The notes below the pieces were generated by a model. That model made no database searches, had not been told where the DNA came from, and saw only the letters and a list, made by a program, of their open reading frames with translations. The translations under genes and the position numbers were made by a program. From assembly GCF_027107535.1 (NCBI RefSeq), contig NZ_CP114283.1, positions 2,356,001-2,420,000 of the forward strand: a DNA stretch of 64,000 bases. The letters run 5' to 3'. The stretch is from Streptomyces aurantiacus. GTDB lineage: Bacteria > Actinomycetota > Actinomycetes > Streptomycetales > Streptomycetaceae. Below are positions 1 to 8,701 of the stretch, one piece after another (the first letter of the stretch is position 1; each line of letters opens with the position of its first letter).

Positions 1-1035
1 TCCCAGGCCCACGCGCAGGGGCGCTCCCCCTTCGGGCGGTACGGCTCCCCGTCGGCCCGCCTCGACGAGCGGACCCTGTACGTCCACCCCGCGGGCCTCG
101 GCGACCACACCAGCGTCCAGGCCGCCGTGAACGCCGCGAGCGGGGAGGGGTACACCCTGGTCCTCGCCCCGGGCACGTACCGCGAGACCGTCGCCGTCAG
201 CGCCGCCCGCAAGGAGATGACCTGGATCGGGGCCTCCGGCCGGGCGCGCGACGTCGTGATCGTGTACGACAACGCGGCCGGCACCCCGAAGCCCGGCGGC
301 GGCACCCACGGCACGACCGGCTCGGCCACCACGACCGTGCAGGCCGACGGGTTCACCGCCCGGGACATCACCTTCTCCAACGACTGGCTGCGTGCCGACC
401 ATCCCGGGATCAGCGGCACGCAGGCCGTCGCCATCAAGGTGCAGGGCGACCGGTCGGCGTTCCTCCACTGCCGGTTCCTGGGACACCAGGACACGCTGTA
501 CGCCGACTCCATGGCCCTGGGCACCTTCGCCCGCCAGTACTTCGCGCACTGCTACGCCGAAGGGGACGTGGACTTCGTGTTCGGGCGGGCCACCGCCGTG
601 TTCGAGGACTGCCACTTCCACACCCTGAAGCGGACCGACCTCACCGGGGCCCCGTACGGCTTCGTCTTCGCGCCCTCGACCGCGGGCGCCAATCCGCGCG
701 GCTATCTGGTGACCGGCGGCCGGGTCACCAGTGAGGCGCCGGACGCCTACTACAAACTGGCCCGCCCCTGGGTGCCCAGTTCCGACCCCACCGCGCGGCC
801 CATGCTGACCGTGCGCGAGACCCGCCTCGGCGGAGGGATCGACGCGGTGCAGCCGTACACCGACATGGCGGCGGGACACCCGTGGCAGAACCAGCGGTTC
901 GCCGAGTACCGCAACAGCGGGCCGGGCGCCGCGATCACCGTTCCCGCGAACCGGCCCCAGCTCACGCACGCCGAGGCCCGCTCCCACACCCGCCGGACAC
1001 ACCTCGGCGACTGGGCCCCCTGGCAGGGGTGCTGA
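1..1035 (+). CDS. Pectinesterase (CE8), 5' end outside the window
   Basis: This is a secreted pectin methylesterase, which removes methyl groups from homogalacturonan so that pectate lyases can act. The reading frame is open from base 1, so the start codon and any signal peptide lie upstream. The visible part has the CE8 beta-helix hallmarks: the motif GHQDTLY, then the region DVDFVFGRA, which carries the catalytic aspartates, and near the end an LARPW segment. The stop codon overlaps the ATG of the next gene by one base (TGATG), so the two pectinesterases are probably translationally coupled. The two proteins look like tandem duplicates because the same motifs recur in the same order. Substrate preference is inferred from the family and from neighbouring pectin enzymes. 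Confidence 0.9.
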   Translation, partial: SQAHAQGRSPFGRYGSPSARLDERTLYVHPAGLGDHTSVQAAVNAASGEGYTLVLAPGTYRETVAVSAARKEMTWIGASGRARDVVIVYDNAAGTPKPGGGTHGTTGSATTTVQADGFTARDITFSNDWLRADHPGISGTQAVAIKVQGDRSAFLHCRFLGHQDTLYADSMALGTFARQYFAHCYAEGDVDFVFGRATAVFEDCHFHTLKRTDLTGAPYGFVFAPSTAGANPRGYLVTGGRVTSEAPDAYYKLARPWVPSSDPTARPMLTVRETRLGGGIDAVQPYTDMAAGHPWQNQRFAEYRNSGPGAAITVPANRPQLTHAEARSHTRRTHLGDWAPWQGC

Positions 1036-2081
1036 TGCGCCGGCGCACCCTGCTCACCGGGATCGCCGGGACCGTGGGCGCTCTGGCGGCCGGCGGCGCG
1101 TCCCCGGCCGCCGCGGACCCGCGCCGCCGTGTGCTGCACGTGCGCCCCGGCGACTCGGTCCAGGCGGCCGTCGACGCGGCCGACGGTCCGGGCCGGACGA
1201 TCGTCGTGCACCCCGGGACCTACCGCGAGGTCGTCAACATCCCCGCGAGCACGAGGGACTTGACGCTCCTGGGCGCCGGCCGTGACCCGCGGGACACGGT
1301 CATCGTCCACGACAACGCCAACGGGACGCAGAAGCCGGACGGCTCCGGCACCTACGGCACCGCGGGCTCCGCGACCTTCACCTGCGCGGCGCCCGGTCTG
1401 ACCGTGTGCGGTCTGACGATCGCCAACGACTGGCTGCGCGCCGACCACCCGGAGATCACGGGCACCCAGGCGGTGGCCGCGTACGTCACCGGGGACAGGT
1501 CGCACTTCGAGCGGGTCCGCTTCCTGGGCCACCAGGACACGCTGTTCGCGGACACCACCGCGCTCGACGCCTTCGACCGGCAGTACTACCGGGACTGCCA
1601 TGTCGAGGGTGACGTGGACTTCGTGTTCGGCCGGGCGAGGGCGGTCTTCGAGCGGTGCCACCTCCACACGCTGGACCGGGACGTCGACTTCAAGCCCGAG
1701 GGCATGGTGTTCGCCCCGGCCACGGCCCGCGCGAATCCGTACGGCTTCCTCGCCGTGCGGTGCCGGATCACCTCCGGTGCCGAGGACGGCGCGTACAAGA
1801 TCGCCCGGCCGTGGGTGCCCTCCTACGAGACGACCGCCTGGCCGTCGCTCGTGGTGCGCGACAGCCGGCTGGGGCCGGGCATCGACGCGGTGGCGCCGTA
1901 CACCGACATGCGCGCGGCCCATCCCTGGCAGACCATGCGTTTTCGGGAGTACGCCAACTCCGGTCCGGGCGCGGTGACATCGGTACCGGAGAACCGGCCG
2001 AAACTCACGCCCGCCGAAGCCGCCTCGCACACCCGCGGGACGTACCTCGGCGACTGGAGGCCGTATGAGCGACGGGCCTGA
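1035..2081 (+). CDS. Pectinesterase (CE8), Tat-exported
   Basis: This is a second pectin methylesterase of 348 residues. I place the start at the ATG overlapping the previous stop codon. It begins MRRRTLLTGIAG, a twin-arginine leader with a hydrophobic stretch and an alanine-rich cleavage region near residue 27. The mature part shows the CE8 motifs GHQDTLF, DVDFVFGRA and IARPW, the middle one carrying the catalytic aspartate region. A longer in-frame start at 882 exists but would place the Tat motif internally, so I reject it. The end overlaps the next gene by 17 bases. Tandem pectinesterases beside pectate and rhamnogalacturonan lyases point to a dedicated pectin-use cluster. Confidence 0.9.
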   Translation: MRRRTLLTGIAGTVGALAAGGASPAAADPRRRVLHVRPGDSVQAAVDAADGPGRTIVVHPGTYREVVNIPASTRDLTLLGAGRDPRDTVIVHDNANGTQKPDGSGTYGTAGSATFTCAAPGLTVCGLTIANDWLRADHPEITGTQAVAAYVTGDRSHFERVRFLGHQDTLFADTTALDAFDRQYYRDCHVEGDVDFVFGRARAVFERCHLHTLDRDVDFKPEGMVFAPATARANPYGFLAVRCRITSGAEDGAYKIARPWVPSYETTAWPSLVVRDSRLGPGIDAVAPYTDMRAAHPWQTMRFREYANSGPGAVTSVPENRPKLTPAEAASHTRGTYLGDWRPYERRA

Positions 2082-3252
2082 GCAGTCACCGCTCGGCCGA
2101 CGGGCGTTCGTGGCGAGCGCGGGGGCGGCGGCTCTGCTCGGCGCGGCGGGGGCCGGCGCGTCCCCGGCACACGCCGCCCCCGTCGCGGGCATCGTGGAGG
2201 GCAATCTCCCCGACTTCCACCCCCTCCTCAAGGACGAGCTCCGCTTCCCGCTCGCCTGGGGCACCTCCCCGGTCCGGGACTTCCGGGCCTGGCGGCGGGC
2301 GGCCCGCGCGACGGTCGAGGAGCACCTGTTCGTCGACCGGGACACCACTCCCTACGCCATGGAGTCCGGCGACCGCTCCGAGGGCGACGGATACACGCGG
2401 GAGACGGTGACCCTCTCCCTCACCCGGTACGAGCGTGTCCGCGGCGCCCTGCTCACCCCGCACGGCACCGGGCCCTTCCCGGCCGTCCTGCTGCTGCACG
2501 ACCACGGTTCCAGGTTCGACATCGGGAAGGAGAAGCTGATCAGGCCCTGGGGCGCCGGGCAGGCACGGCTCGCGTCCGCGCAGGCCTGGGCCGACCGGTA
2601 TTTCAGCGGACGGTTCGTCGGTGACGAGCTGGCCCGGCGCGGATACGTGGTCCTCGCCCTCGACGCCCTCGGCTGGGGCGACCGAGGGCCGGTCACCTAC
2701 GAGCAACAGCAGGCCCTGGCAAGCAACTTCCTCAACCTGGGTTCGTCGCTCGCCGGACTCATGGCCCGCGAGGACGTGCGCGCCGCCCGCTTCCTGGCCG
2801 GCCTCGACCGGGTGGACCGGCACCGGGTCGCGGCCCTCGGTTTCTCCATGGGCGCCTTCCGCGCCTGGCAGGCGGCCGCCCTCAGCGACGACCTCGCGGC
2901 CGCGGCGAGCGTGTGCTGGATGACCGGGCTGAAGGAGGTCATGGTGCCCGGAAACAACATCCTGCGCGGCCAGTCCTCCTACTGCATGCTCCATCCCGGG
3001 CTCGCCCGGCACCTCGACTTCCCCGACGTGGCGAGCATCGCCGCACCCAGGCCGATGCTCTTCTTCCACGGCGCCCAGGACCCCCTGTTCCCCGCGGAGG
3101 GCGTCCGGGTCGCGTACGAGAAGATGCGCGCCGTCTGGCGCTCACGTCATGCCGGGGAGCGGCTGCACACCAAGGTCTGGCCCGAGCTGGGCCATGTGTT
3201 CACCGCGCCTCAGCAGGACGAGGTCCTCGCATGGCTCGACTCCGTCCTGTGA
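2065..3252 (+). CDS. Tat-exported alpha/beta hydrolase (esterase-like)
   Basis: This 395-residue protein is a dienelactone-hydrolase/acetyl-xylan-esterase type alpha/beta hydrolase. A twin-arginine leader (GRRAFVAS at about residues 11 to 18) predicts export in the folded state. The nucleophile elbow GFSMG places the catalytic serine at residue 261. HGAQDP suggests Asp339 and ELGHVF suggests His377 for the rest of the triad. It overlaps the second pectinesterase gene by 17 bases and is surely co-transcribed. By context it may remove acetyl or other ester groups from pectin or attached glycans, but the sequence alone does not prove the substrate. Confidence 0.8.
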   Translation: MSDGPEQSPLGRRAFVASAGAAALLGAAGAGASPAHAAPVAGIVEGNLPDFHPLLKDELRFPLAWGTSPVRDFRAWRRAARATVEEHLFVDRDTTPYAMESGDRSEGDGYTRETVTLSLTRYERVRGALLTPHGTGPFPAVLLLHDHGSRFDIGKEKLIRPWGAGQARLASAQAWADRYFSGRFVGDELARRGYVVLALDALGWGDRGPVTYEQQQALASNFLNLGSSLAGLMAREDVRAARFLAGLDRVDRHRVAALGFSMGAFRAWQAAALSDDLAAAASVCWMTGLKEVMVPGNNILRGQSSYCMLHPGLARHLDFPDVASIAAPRPMLFFHGAQDPLFPAEGVRVAYEKMRAVWRSRHAGERLHTKVWPELGHVFTAPQQDEVLAWLDSVL

Positions 3253-3386
3253 CCCGATCCCCCGCACCGCTCGGCGCGGTTCCCCCGCCCATGTCCCGTC
3301 GTACCGCTCCGTCCGCAGGCGCGGCCCCGCCCTCGGCGCCGGCCCACGCCTCGACGGTGTTCGACGTCCGCCGGTCGGACGGCGCG

Positions 3387-3418
3387 CTGCCCGTGACCAC
3401 GTTCCTGACCACGGGCAG
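3387..3418. terminator. Hairpin between convergent genes
   Basis: A perfect 9-base inverted repeat (CTGCCCGTG and CACGGGCAG, 14-base loop) lies in the 200-base gap between the convergent esterase and GH43 genes. It probably ends transcription in one or both directions. No T-run follows, which is usual in Streptomyces. Confidence 0.5.
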
Positions 3419-3453
3419 CACGACCATCGGCGCGACGATGGACCGGGCCGGGG

Positions 3454-5676
3454 CTACCGCTTCACGGGCCTGACCGACTCCAGGGTCGGCACCACCGGCA
3501 GGATCGAGCCGTCGGCCGCGAACCGCATGCGGTCCACGGTGGTCTCCCGGTGCGTGCCGTCGCCGCCCGCCCGGCCGGGCCCGTTCAGTCCGAACCGGTG
3601 GTAGACCATGTACCAGTCGTCCGTGCCCGGGGTGTTGACCACCGAGTGGTGGCCCGTGCCGAGGATGCCGTACTCCGGGCGCTTGGACAGGATCGTGCCC
3701 TTCTTGGTCCACGGGCCGACCGGGGAGGGACCCGTCGCGTAGGCGACGTGGTAGTTCTCGCTGCGGGTGTCGTCCTCGGACCACATGAAGTAGTACGTGC
3801 CCTTGCGCTTGACCACGAAGGAGCCCTCCCGGAAGTTGTCCGGGGTGATGTCCTCGACCTTCGACGCGTCGAACGACACCATGTCGTCGTTGAGCGGGAC
3901 GACATAGCCGTGGCCGTTGCCCCAGTACAGGTACGACGTGCCGTCGTCGTCCGTGAAGACCGCCGGGTCGATCATCTGGCCCTTGAGCGAACCGCCCTTC
4001 GCCACCAGGGGTTTGCCGAGGGCGTCCTTGAAGGGGCCCGCGGGGGAGTCGGCCACCGCCACACCGATCTGCTGCTCGGCGCAGAAGTAGAAGTAGTACT
4101 TGCCGTCGCGCTCGGCGATCGCCGGAGCCCAGGCGTTCCTGTCCGCCCACGACACGTCAGGCCCCAGGTCGAGGATCTCCCCGTGGTCCTTCCAGTGGAC
4201 GAGGTCCTTCGACGAGAAGGCCTTGAACTTCGTGCCGCTCCAGCCCGGGAAGCCGTCCGTCGTCGGGTAGATCCAGTAACGGCCGTCCAGGTACTGCACG
4301 TCGGGGTCGGCGTACAGCCCGGGCAGGACCGGGCTGCGGGCGGGCACGGCCTCCACCGTCCAGGTGCGGGTCGTGCCGTCGGCCGCCGTCACCGTGTACT
4401 TCTGGGGTTTGCGGAAGTCACGGCGGGTACCGGACGCCGGGCTCACCCGGGCCCCCTCACCGAGCCACAGCTCCGGCGCGAGCCTCGCCAGGTTCTCGCC
4501 CGGCTTCATCGGCAGCACGACCTTCGACGCCGCCTCGGTGACGACCGCGTACCCCTTCTGGTTCTTCACCGTCGCGTCCACGACCGAGGTGCCGGTCGCC
4601 GGGTACGCGGCGAGCAGCCGGTCGTACTCGGCCTGCGTCACGGGCATGACCGTGCCGTGCCGCGGACTCGCGGGCAGCTGGTAGTCCTTCGACATCGTCC
4701 ACCGGCCCGAGTCGAGGTCGGTCGTCTCGAAGGGCACGTAGCCGCGGCCGCCGTACTCGTCGATGAACAGGTACCACTTCTTCTCGGTGTTGGACTTGAA
4801 GACCGTCGGGCCCTCGCCCCGGTCGATCGACCCGCTGCCGATGCAGTCCGACACGAAGTCGTACGAGGTGTCCGTGAGGGACGTCGACTTCTCCGCGGTG
4901 ACGAACTTCGAGCAGGGGCTGGAGGAGGTGGGGTCCCGCTCGTCCTTCGTGTAGCGGTAGTACGTGCCCTTGTGCTTCACGACCGTCGAGTCGATCACCG
5001 AGTAGCCGGGGTCGTCCCAGACCTTCGGCTCGCTGAAGGTACGGAAGTCCTTCGTCGTCGCGAACATCATCCTGTTGTACGTCGAGCCGGTGTGGTCCGG
5101 GTCGTCGTCGGCGTACAGCTTGGACGCCCAGAAGACGACGAACTCGCCGAGCCTGTCGTCCCAGTAGGCCTCGGGCGCCCAGGTGTTGCCCGCGCTGTCC
5201 GGGGAGACCTTCACCAGGCGCTGGTCGGTCCAGTGGACCAGGTCGGTGGACTCCCAGACCATGATCGACTTGCTGCCGCGGCGCTGGACGTCGTCCCAAC
5301 TGCCGCTGGAGTTCCGGTACATGCGCAGGTCGGTCGCGATCATGTAGAACTTGTCGCCCTCGGGGGAGCGGATCACGAACGGGTCGCGCAGGCCCTTCTC
5401 GCCGGTCGTGGAGGTGAGGACGGGCTTGCCGGCGTTCAACTCCCGCCAGTGCAGGGCGTCGTTGCCGCGGCTGAGGGCGTAGCGGATCTGCTCGCCGTCC
5501 GCCGTGCCCTCACCGGTGAAGTAGGCGAAGAGGTAGCCGGCGTACTTCTGTTTGTTCACGTGTGGCGCTCCGGGTGGGGCTTCGGGCTGGGCCGCCGGGC
5601 TCGGTGGGGCGGCGAGCAGGCTCAGAAGGAGGGCGAACAGCGGGATCAGGAGCGCTCTGACGGTGCGGGGGCGCAT
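3454..5676 (-). CDS. Secreted GH43 family glycosidase (arabinofuranosidase/xylosidase type)
   Basis: This 740-residue exoenzyme is expected to release arabinose or xylose side chains from plant polysaccharides. It starts MRPRTVRALLIPLFA, a clear Sec signal peptide ending at about residue 30, with an AGGA-like ribosome site just upstream. The N-terminal half (about 40 to 380) is a GH43-like propeller with a RDPFV motif. A short Ig-like linker follows. The C-terminal half (about 430 to 735) is a second, typical GH43 propeller: YADPDV carries the general base, IDPAVF the modulating aspartate and REGSFV the acid glutamate. The open frame extends upstream to 6429, but that part overlaps the divergent pectate lyase gene and is not coding. 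Arabinan or arabinogalactan side chains of pectin are the likely substrate. Confidence 0.85.
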   Translation of the reverse strand: MRPRTVRALLIPLFALLLSLLAAPPSPAAQPEAPPGAPHVNKQKYAGYLFAYFTGEGTADGEQIRYALSRGNDALHWRELNAGKPVLTSTTGEKGLRDPFVIRSPEGDKFYMIATDLRMYRNSSGSWDDVQRRGSKSIMVWESTDLVHWTDQRLVKVSPDSAGNTWAPEAYWDDRLGEFVVFWASKLYADDDPDHTGSTYNRMMFATTKDFRTFSEPKVWDDPGYSVIDSTVVKHKGTYYRYTKDERDPTSSSPCSKFVTAEKSTSLTDTSYDFVSDCIGSGSIDRGEGPTVFKSNTEKKWYLFIDEYGGRGYVPFETTDLDSGRWTMSKDYQLPASPRHGTVMPVTQAEYDRLLAAYPATGTSVVDATVKNQKGYAVVTEAASKVVLPMKPGENLARLAPELWLGEGARVSPASGTRRDFRKPQKYTVTAADGTTRTWTVEAVPARSPVLPGLYADPDVQYLDGRYWIYPTTDGFPGWSGTKFKAFSSKDLVHWKDHGEILDLGPDVSWADRNAWAPAIAERDGKYYFYFCAEQQIGVAVADSPAGPFKDALGKPLVAKGGSLKGQMIDPAVFTDDDGTSYLYWGNGHGYVVPLNDDMVSFDASKVEDITPDNFREGSFVVKRKGTYYFMWSEDDTRSENYHVAYATGPSPVGPWTKKGTILSKRPEYGILGTGHHSVVNTPGTDDWYMVYHRFGLNGPGRAGGDGTHRETTVDRMRFAADGSILPVVPTLESVRPVKR

Positions 5677-5920
5677 GACACATCCTGTGGGGGTCTGGTG
5701 GATTCTGTTGGGATGGACTGCCCTCGGAGTGTCACCAGTGGCGGACGGGGGCGTCAATCGGTGGACGCGCGGTCCGGGCGAGCGAAAGTTTCGATTCGTT
5801 TCGTGCGGCCCGGCAACCTTCCGCCGCCGGGCGGCGACCAGGGAGCAGAGGCGGGGCCGGGTGAAGGAAGCGGCCCCGGCCCCGCCTCTCGTCCCCGTCC
5901 TCCAGGAAAGGAACGACCCC

Positions 5921-6823
5921 GTGCGTCTCAGCACCGGACGCCACCGCGGAACCCGCACCTTCTCCGTCGCCGCGGCGGTGGCCGTCGCCTCCGGGGCGTG
6001 CGGCGTCTTCCTCGGCCTCGCGCCCGACGGAGCCGGCGCCGCCACCTCGGCGGTCACGGTCTCCACCACGGCGCAACTGGAGTCCGCGGTCAGGGACGCG
6101 GCAGCCGGCACCCTCATCGAGGTGCGGGGCGGCACGTACCACCCGACGCGGACCCTCGAGTCGGCGGCGAACGGCACCGGTTCGGCCCGGATCACGCTCC
6201 GGGCGCACGACGGCGAGAAGGTGCGGATCGACGGCTCGAAGCTCGCCCCCGGGTCGTGGCTGGCCGCGATCGACGGCGACCACTGGACCGTCCAGGACAT
6301 CACCTGGCAGAACTCCCCGGCCCAGGGCTTCGTCGCCACCTCGTCCGTCGGCGGCGTCTTCGAGAACCTCGTCACCGCCGGCAACGGCGACTCCGGCTTC
6401 ACCCTGCGCGGTGACGGCACCACGGACAACCTCGTGCGGAACGTGGACAGTCACGGCAACTACGACGCCGCGGGCCACGGCCGGAACGCCGACGGCATCG
6501 CCGTGAAGTTCGGCTCGGGCACCGGCAACCGGATCACCGGAGCCCGCCTGTTCGACAACTCCGACGACGGCCTCGACCTGTGGCAGTTCTCCAGCCCGGT
6601 CACCGTCGAGCACTCGTCGGCGTACGGGAACGGGAGCAACCGCTGGAAGGACACCGCCTTCGAGGGCGACGGCAACGGGTTCGAACTCGGCGGCGGCGGT
6701 GCCTCGGCGGCCCATGTCGTCCGCGACAACGTGGCTCGGGACAACGCCTCCGCGGGCTTCCACTCGGTGAACGGCGAGGCCCGGCTTGTCCGGAACCGCT
6801 CCGAGGGGAACGGGGCCGACTGA
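5921..6823 (+). CDS. Pectate lyase, PL9 family
   Basis: This is a 300-residue secreted polysaccharide lyase that cleaves polygalacturonate by beta-elimination. The GTG start is chosen because AGGAAAGGA lies 8 bases upstream and the protein then opens with a signal peptide ending near AGA-AT at about residue 40. The right-handed beta-helix core has the PL9 signature NADGIAVKFGSGTGN followed by NSDDGLDLW. The lysine of VKFG is the expected catalytic base, and the aspartates around it are expected to bind calcium. It is divergent from the GH43 gene, with about 240 bases between start codons for shared control. It is shorter than Dickeya PelL-type enzymes (about 400 residues), yet the active-site region is complete. 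Confidence 0.85.
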   Translation: MRLSTGRHRGTRTFSVAAAVAVASGACGVFLGLAPDGAGAATSAVTVSTTAQLESAVRDAAAGTLIEVRGGTYHPTRTLESAANGTGSARITLRAHDGEKVRIDGSKLAPGSWLAAIDGDHWTVQDITWQNSPAQGFVATSSVGGVFENLVTAGNGDSGFTLRGDGTTDNLVRNVDSHGNYDAAGHGRNADGIAVKFGSGTGNRITGARLFDNSDDGLDLWQFSSPVTVEHSSAYGNGSNRWKDTAFEGDGNGFELGGGGASAAHVVRDNVARDNASAGFHSVNGEARLVRNRSEGNGAD

Positions 6824-6838
6824 GCCGGCTTGTGGGGC

Positions 6839-6870
6839 GCGCCCCCGCCGGTCGTCACCGGCGGGGGCGC
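6839..6870. terminator. Strong bidirectional terminator
   Basis: A perfect 14-base inverted repeat (left arm 6839 to 6852, right arm 6857 to 6870, 4-base loop) sits between the convergent PL9 and PL4 genes. It is GC-rich and probably terminates both. Confidence 0.8.
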
Positions 6871-6892
6871 TCTCTGTCCGGCCGAGGGGGGC

Positions 6893-8566
6893 TCAGGCCA
6901 GCAGATCCATGCAGTCGAACGACGTCCCCGCGCTGAGGTAGGCGGTCCCGGAGGAGCCGCTGACGATGTTCAGCTTGAGCACGTTGTACTGACTGGTGTC
7001 CGTCTTCCAGGCACTCGCCGGGACGTTGTACGTGAACGTGTGGTTGTTGCCCCGGTACGAGCCCGTGGTGAGGGACCGTGTCGAGGGCTGCGACGGCGGC
7101 GACGGGATCGCCGACACCCAGTCGTTGACCGTCACCCGCGGGCGTCCGTTGATGTAGGCGTTCGTGACCCCGATGCGCAGGGTGTGCGCCGCGGCGGCCT
7201 GTGCCGCGGTCAGCCTGAAGTACACGAGGACGCCGTCGTTGATCCCCGACCAGATGTAGCAGGGGAAGGACGCCGCCTCGTCGCCGCCGCCCATGACGAC
7301 GTTGCCGGTCCACTTCGCCGCGCGGCTGTCGGACGGATGCGCGTACGTCATCAGGTCCGCGTTCTTGAACTCGCCGGGCGTGCCGTTCCAGTCCCCGAGC
7401 CGCCAGATCGTGTTCGCGGTGCTCGGGTCGTTGCCGACGGTGATGCTGTTCAGGGTCGTGGTGCCGCCCGCGCTCACGGTCACCGACGCCGTGTGGACGG
7501 CGAGTTCGCCCTTGTGGACGGTCAGCGTGTACGTCCCCGGCAGCATCCCGGGACACGAGAAGGCGCCCGTGCCGGAGGCGGCCCTCGCCCAGTACTGCGC
7601 GGCGGAGTTGGCGAATCCGACGGTGTACGCGTGGTCGGCGTCCATGCCCTTGAGGCCGACACCCGCGACCCGGCCGCGCCCCGACCTGCCGACCCATCCG
7701 GTGATCCCCAGACCGTCCACCCAGGACGTGTCGAGGTTCGCGTGGAACAGCGACGAGGAGGGTGCCCCGCCGTCGGTGAAACTCAGCACGTACGGGCCCT
7801 GCAGTCCGTACCGCTCGGGCTCGGTCTGCGACTGGTTGTAGTGCAGGATCTCGTAGAGCGCGGCGCTGGTGGAGTTGGTGTGCCGCAGCAGGGAGCGGTA
7901 GAAGGGCCCGCCGGAGGCCTTCTCGTGGTTGGAGCGCACGAGCCACAGCGCGGCCGAGCCGTTCGTGTAGCCGATGTGGTCGTAGTCGATGACGCGCTTG
8001 CCCGAGTAGTGCTTGGAGCGCGTGGTGCCGTCCGGGCGGGAGAAGACGTCCGAGGCCTCGATGACGGTGTCGGACGAGGTCCAGGCGTCGGGGTCCGAGG
8101 TGGGGAAGATCCCGGGCCTGAGGCGGACGATGAACCGGGTCGCCGTGAACGACGAGTCGGCCTTGTCCGTCCACAGGTACACGTTGTTCTGGCCGCTGCG
8201 GGCCGCGATCCACTGTGTGATCGCCCCGTGCGCGACCTTCACCAGGATCGTCGACTCGGACTGCTCGACGGTGACGGTGGACGCGCCGAGCCCGGTCTCG
8301 ACGTGCGAGTGCTTGCCCTCGAAGCCCTCGTACTCCTTGCCCTTGTAGACCAGCGAGTTGATGTCGCCGTTCGACTTGGAGACCTTGAGGACCAGCGAGG
8401 CGCCGGTGTCGATCACGTAGTGGGAGCCGTCGTCCGAGTAGCCGAACGTCGCGGCCGACGCCGGGGAGAGCAGTCCGGTGCCGACCGCCGCGGCGGTGCC
8501 GGCGACGCCCAGGGAGGACGCGGCCAGCAATCGGCGACGGGTGAGGTGCTTGCGGTGCGCGCTCAA
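6893..8566 (-). CDS. Rhamnogalacturonan lyase, PL4 family
   Basis: This 557-residue secreted lyase should cleave the rhamnose-galacturonate backbone of rhamnogalacturonan I. I use the TTG start because AGGAG lies 8 bases upstream and no ATG fits. The N-terminus holds a twin-arginine motif (TRRRLLAAS at about residues 9 to 17), so Tat export is likely. The length and order of a large beta-sandwich domain, an Ig/FnIII-like middle domain (about 330 to 410) and a C-terminal galactose-binding-like domain match PL4. The segment KRVIDYDHIGY and the following LVRSNHEK contain the lysine and histidine expected at the active site. It completes the pectin set with the PL9 and CE8 enzymes. Confidence 0.88.
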   Translation of the reverse strand: MSAHRKHLTRRRLLAASSLGVAGTAAAVGTGLLSPASAATFGYSDDGSHYVIDTGASLVLKVSKSNGDINSLVYKGKEYEGFEGKHSHVETGLGASTVTVEQSESTILVKVAHGAITQWIAARSGQNNVYLWTDKADSSFTATRFIVRLRPGIFPTSDPDAWTSSDTVIEASDVFSRPDGTTRSKHYSGKRVIDYDHIGYTNGSAALWLVRSNHEKASGGPFYRSLLRHTNSTSAALYEILHYNQSQTEPERYGLQGPYVLSFTDGGAPSSSLFHANLDTSWVDGLGITGWVGRSGRGRVAGVGLKGMDADHAYTVGFANSAAQYWARAASGTGAFSCPGMLPGTYTLTVHKGELAVHTASVTVSAGGTTTLNSITVGNDPSTANTIWRLGDWNGTPGEFKNADLMTYAHPSDSRAAKWTGNVVMGGGDEAASFPCYIWSGINDGVLVYFRLTAAQAAAAHTLRIGVTNAYINGRPRVTVNDWVSAIPSPPSQPSTRSLTTGSYRGNNHTFTYNVPASAWKTDTSQYNVLKLNIVSGSSGTAYLSAGTSFDCMDLLA

Positions 8567-8701
8567 GTGCGGTGCTCCTGATGCCGGGTCACGTCACTGG
8601 TACGTGATGTTCAGGTGGGGGGAGAGACCTTGCGTCTCATGGTCGCCACCCGCGAGCCCCGGGTTGCCGCGCGGCCGAGGTTTTTTTCGGACCTTCCCGC
8701 C
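8567..8701. promoter_or_regulatory. Upstream region of the PL4 gene with a small inverted repeat
   Basis: This short gap contains TCACGT at 8589 to 8594 and ACGTGA at 8602 to 8607, a 6-base inverted repeat with a 7-base spacer about 25 bases upstream of the PL4 start. It is placed well for an operator, but I cannot assign a regulator. A run of seven T residues lies at about 8679 to 8686. Confidence 0.3.

Noticed and set aside
882-1034. Longer N-terminus for the second pectinesterase
   Set aside because: It would overlap the first pectinesterase by 150 bases and bury the Tat signal. The ATG at 1035 overlaps the previous stop exactly.
3253-3386. Possible gene remnant after the esterase gene
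   Set aside because: One frame reads like plausible protein (for example VFDVRRSDGALPVTTFLTT) but has no start, ribosome site or recognised family. It is too short to call a pseudogene.
3550-6414. Very long plus-strand open frame antisense to the GH43 gene
   Set aside because: Its translation is Arg/Gly/Val-rich without any motif, as expected from the complement of high-GC coding DNA. The minus-strand frame has clear GH43 motifs and a signal peptide.
8660-8700. T-run as an intrinsic terminator
   Set aside because: The run of seven T residues is on the plus strand, while both flanking genes are on the minus strand. No plus-strand transcript is expected to end there.
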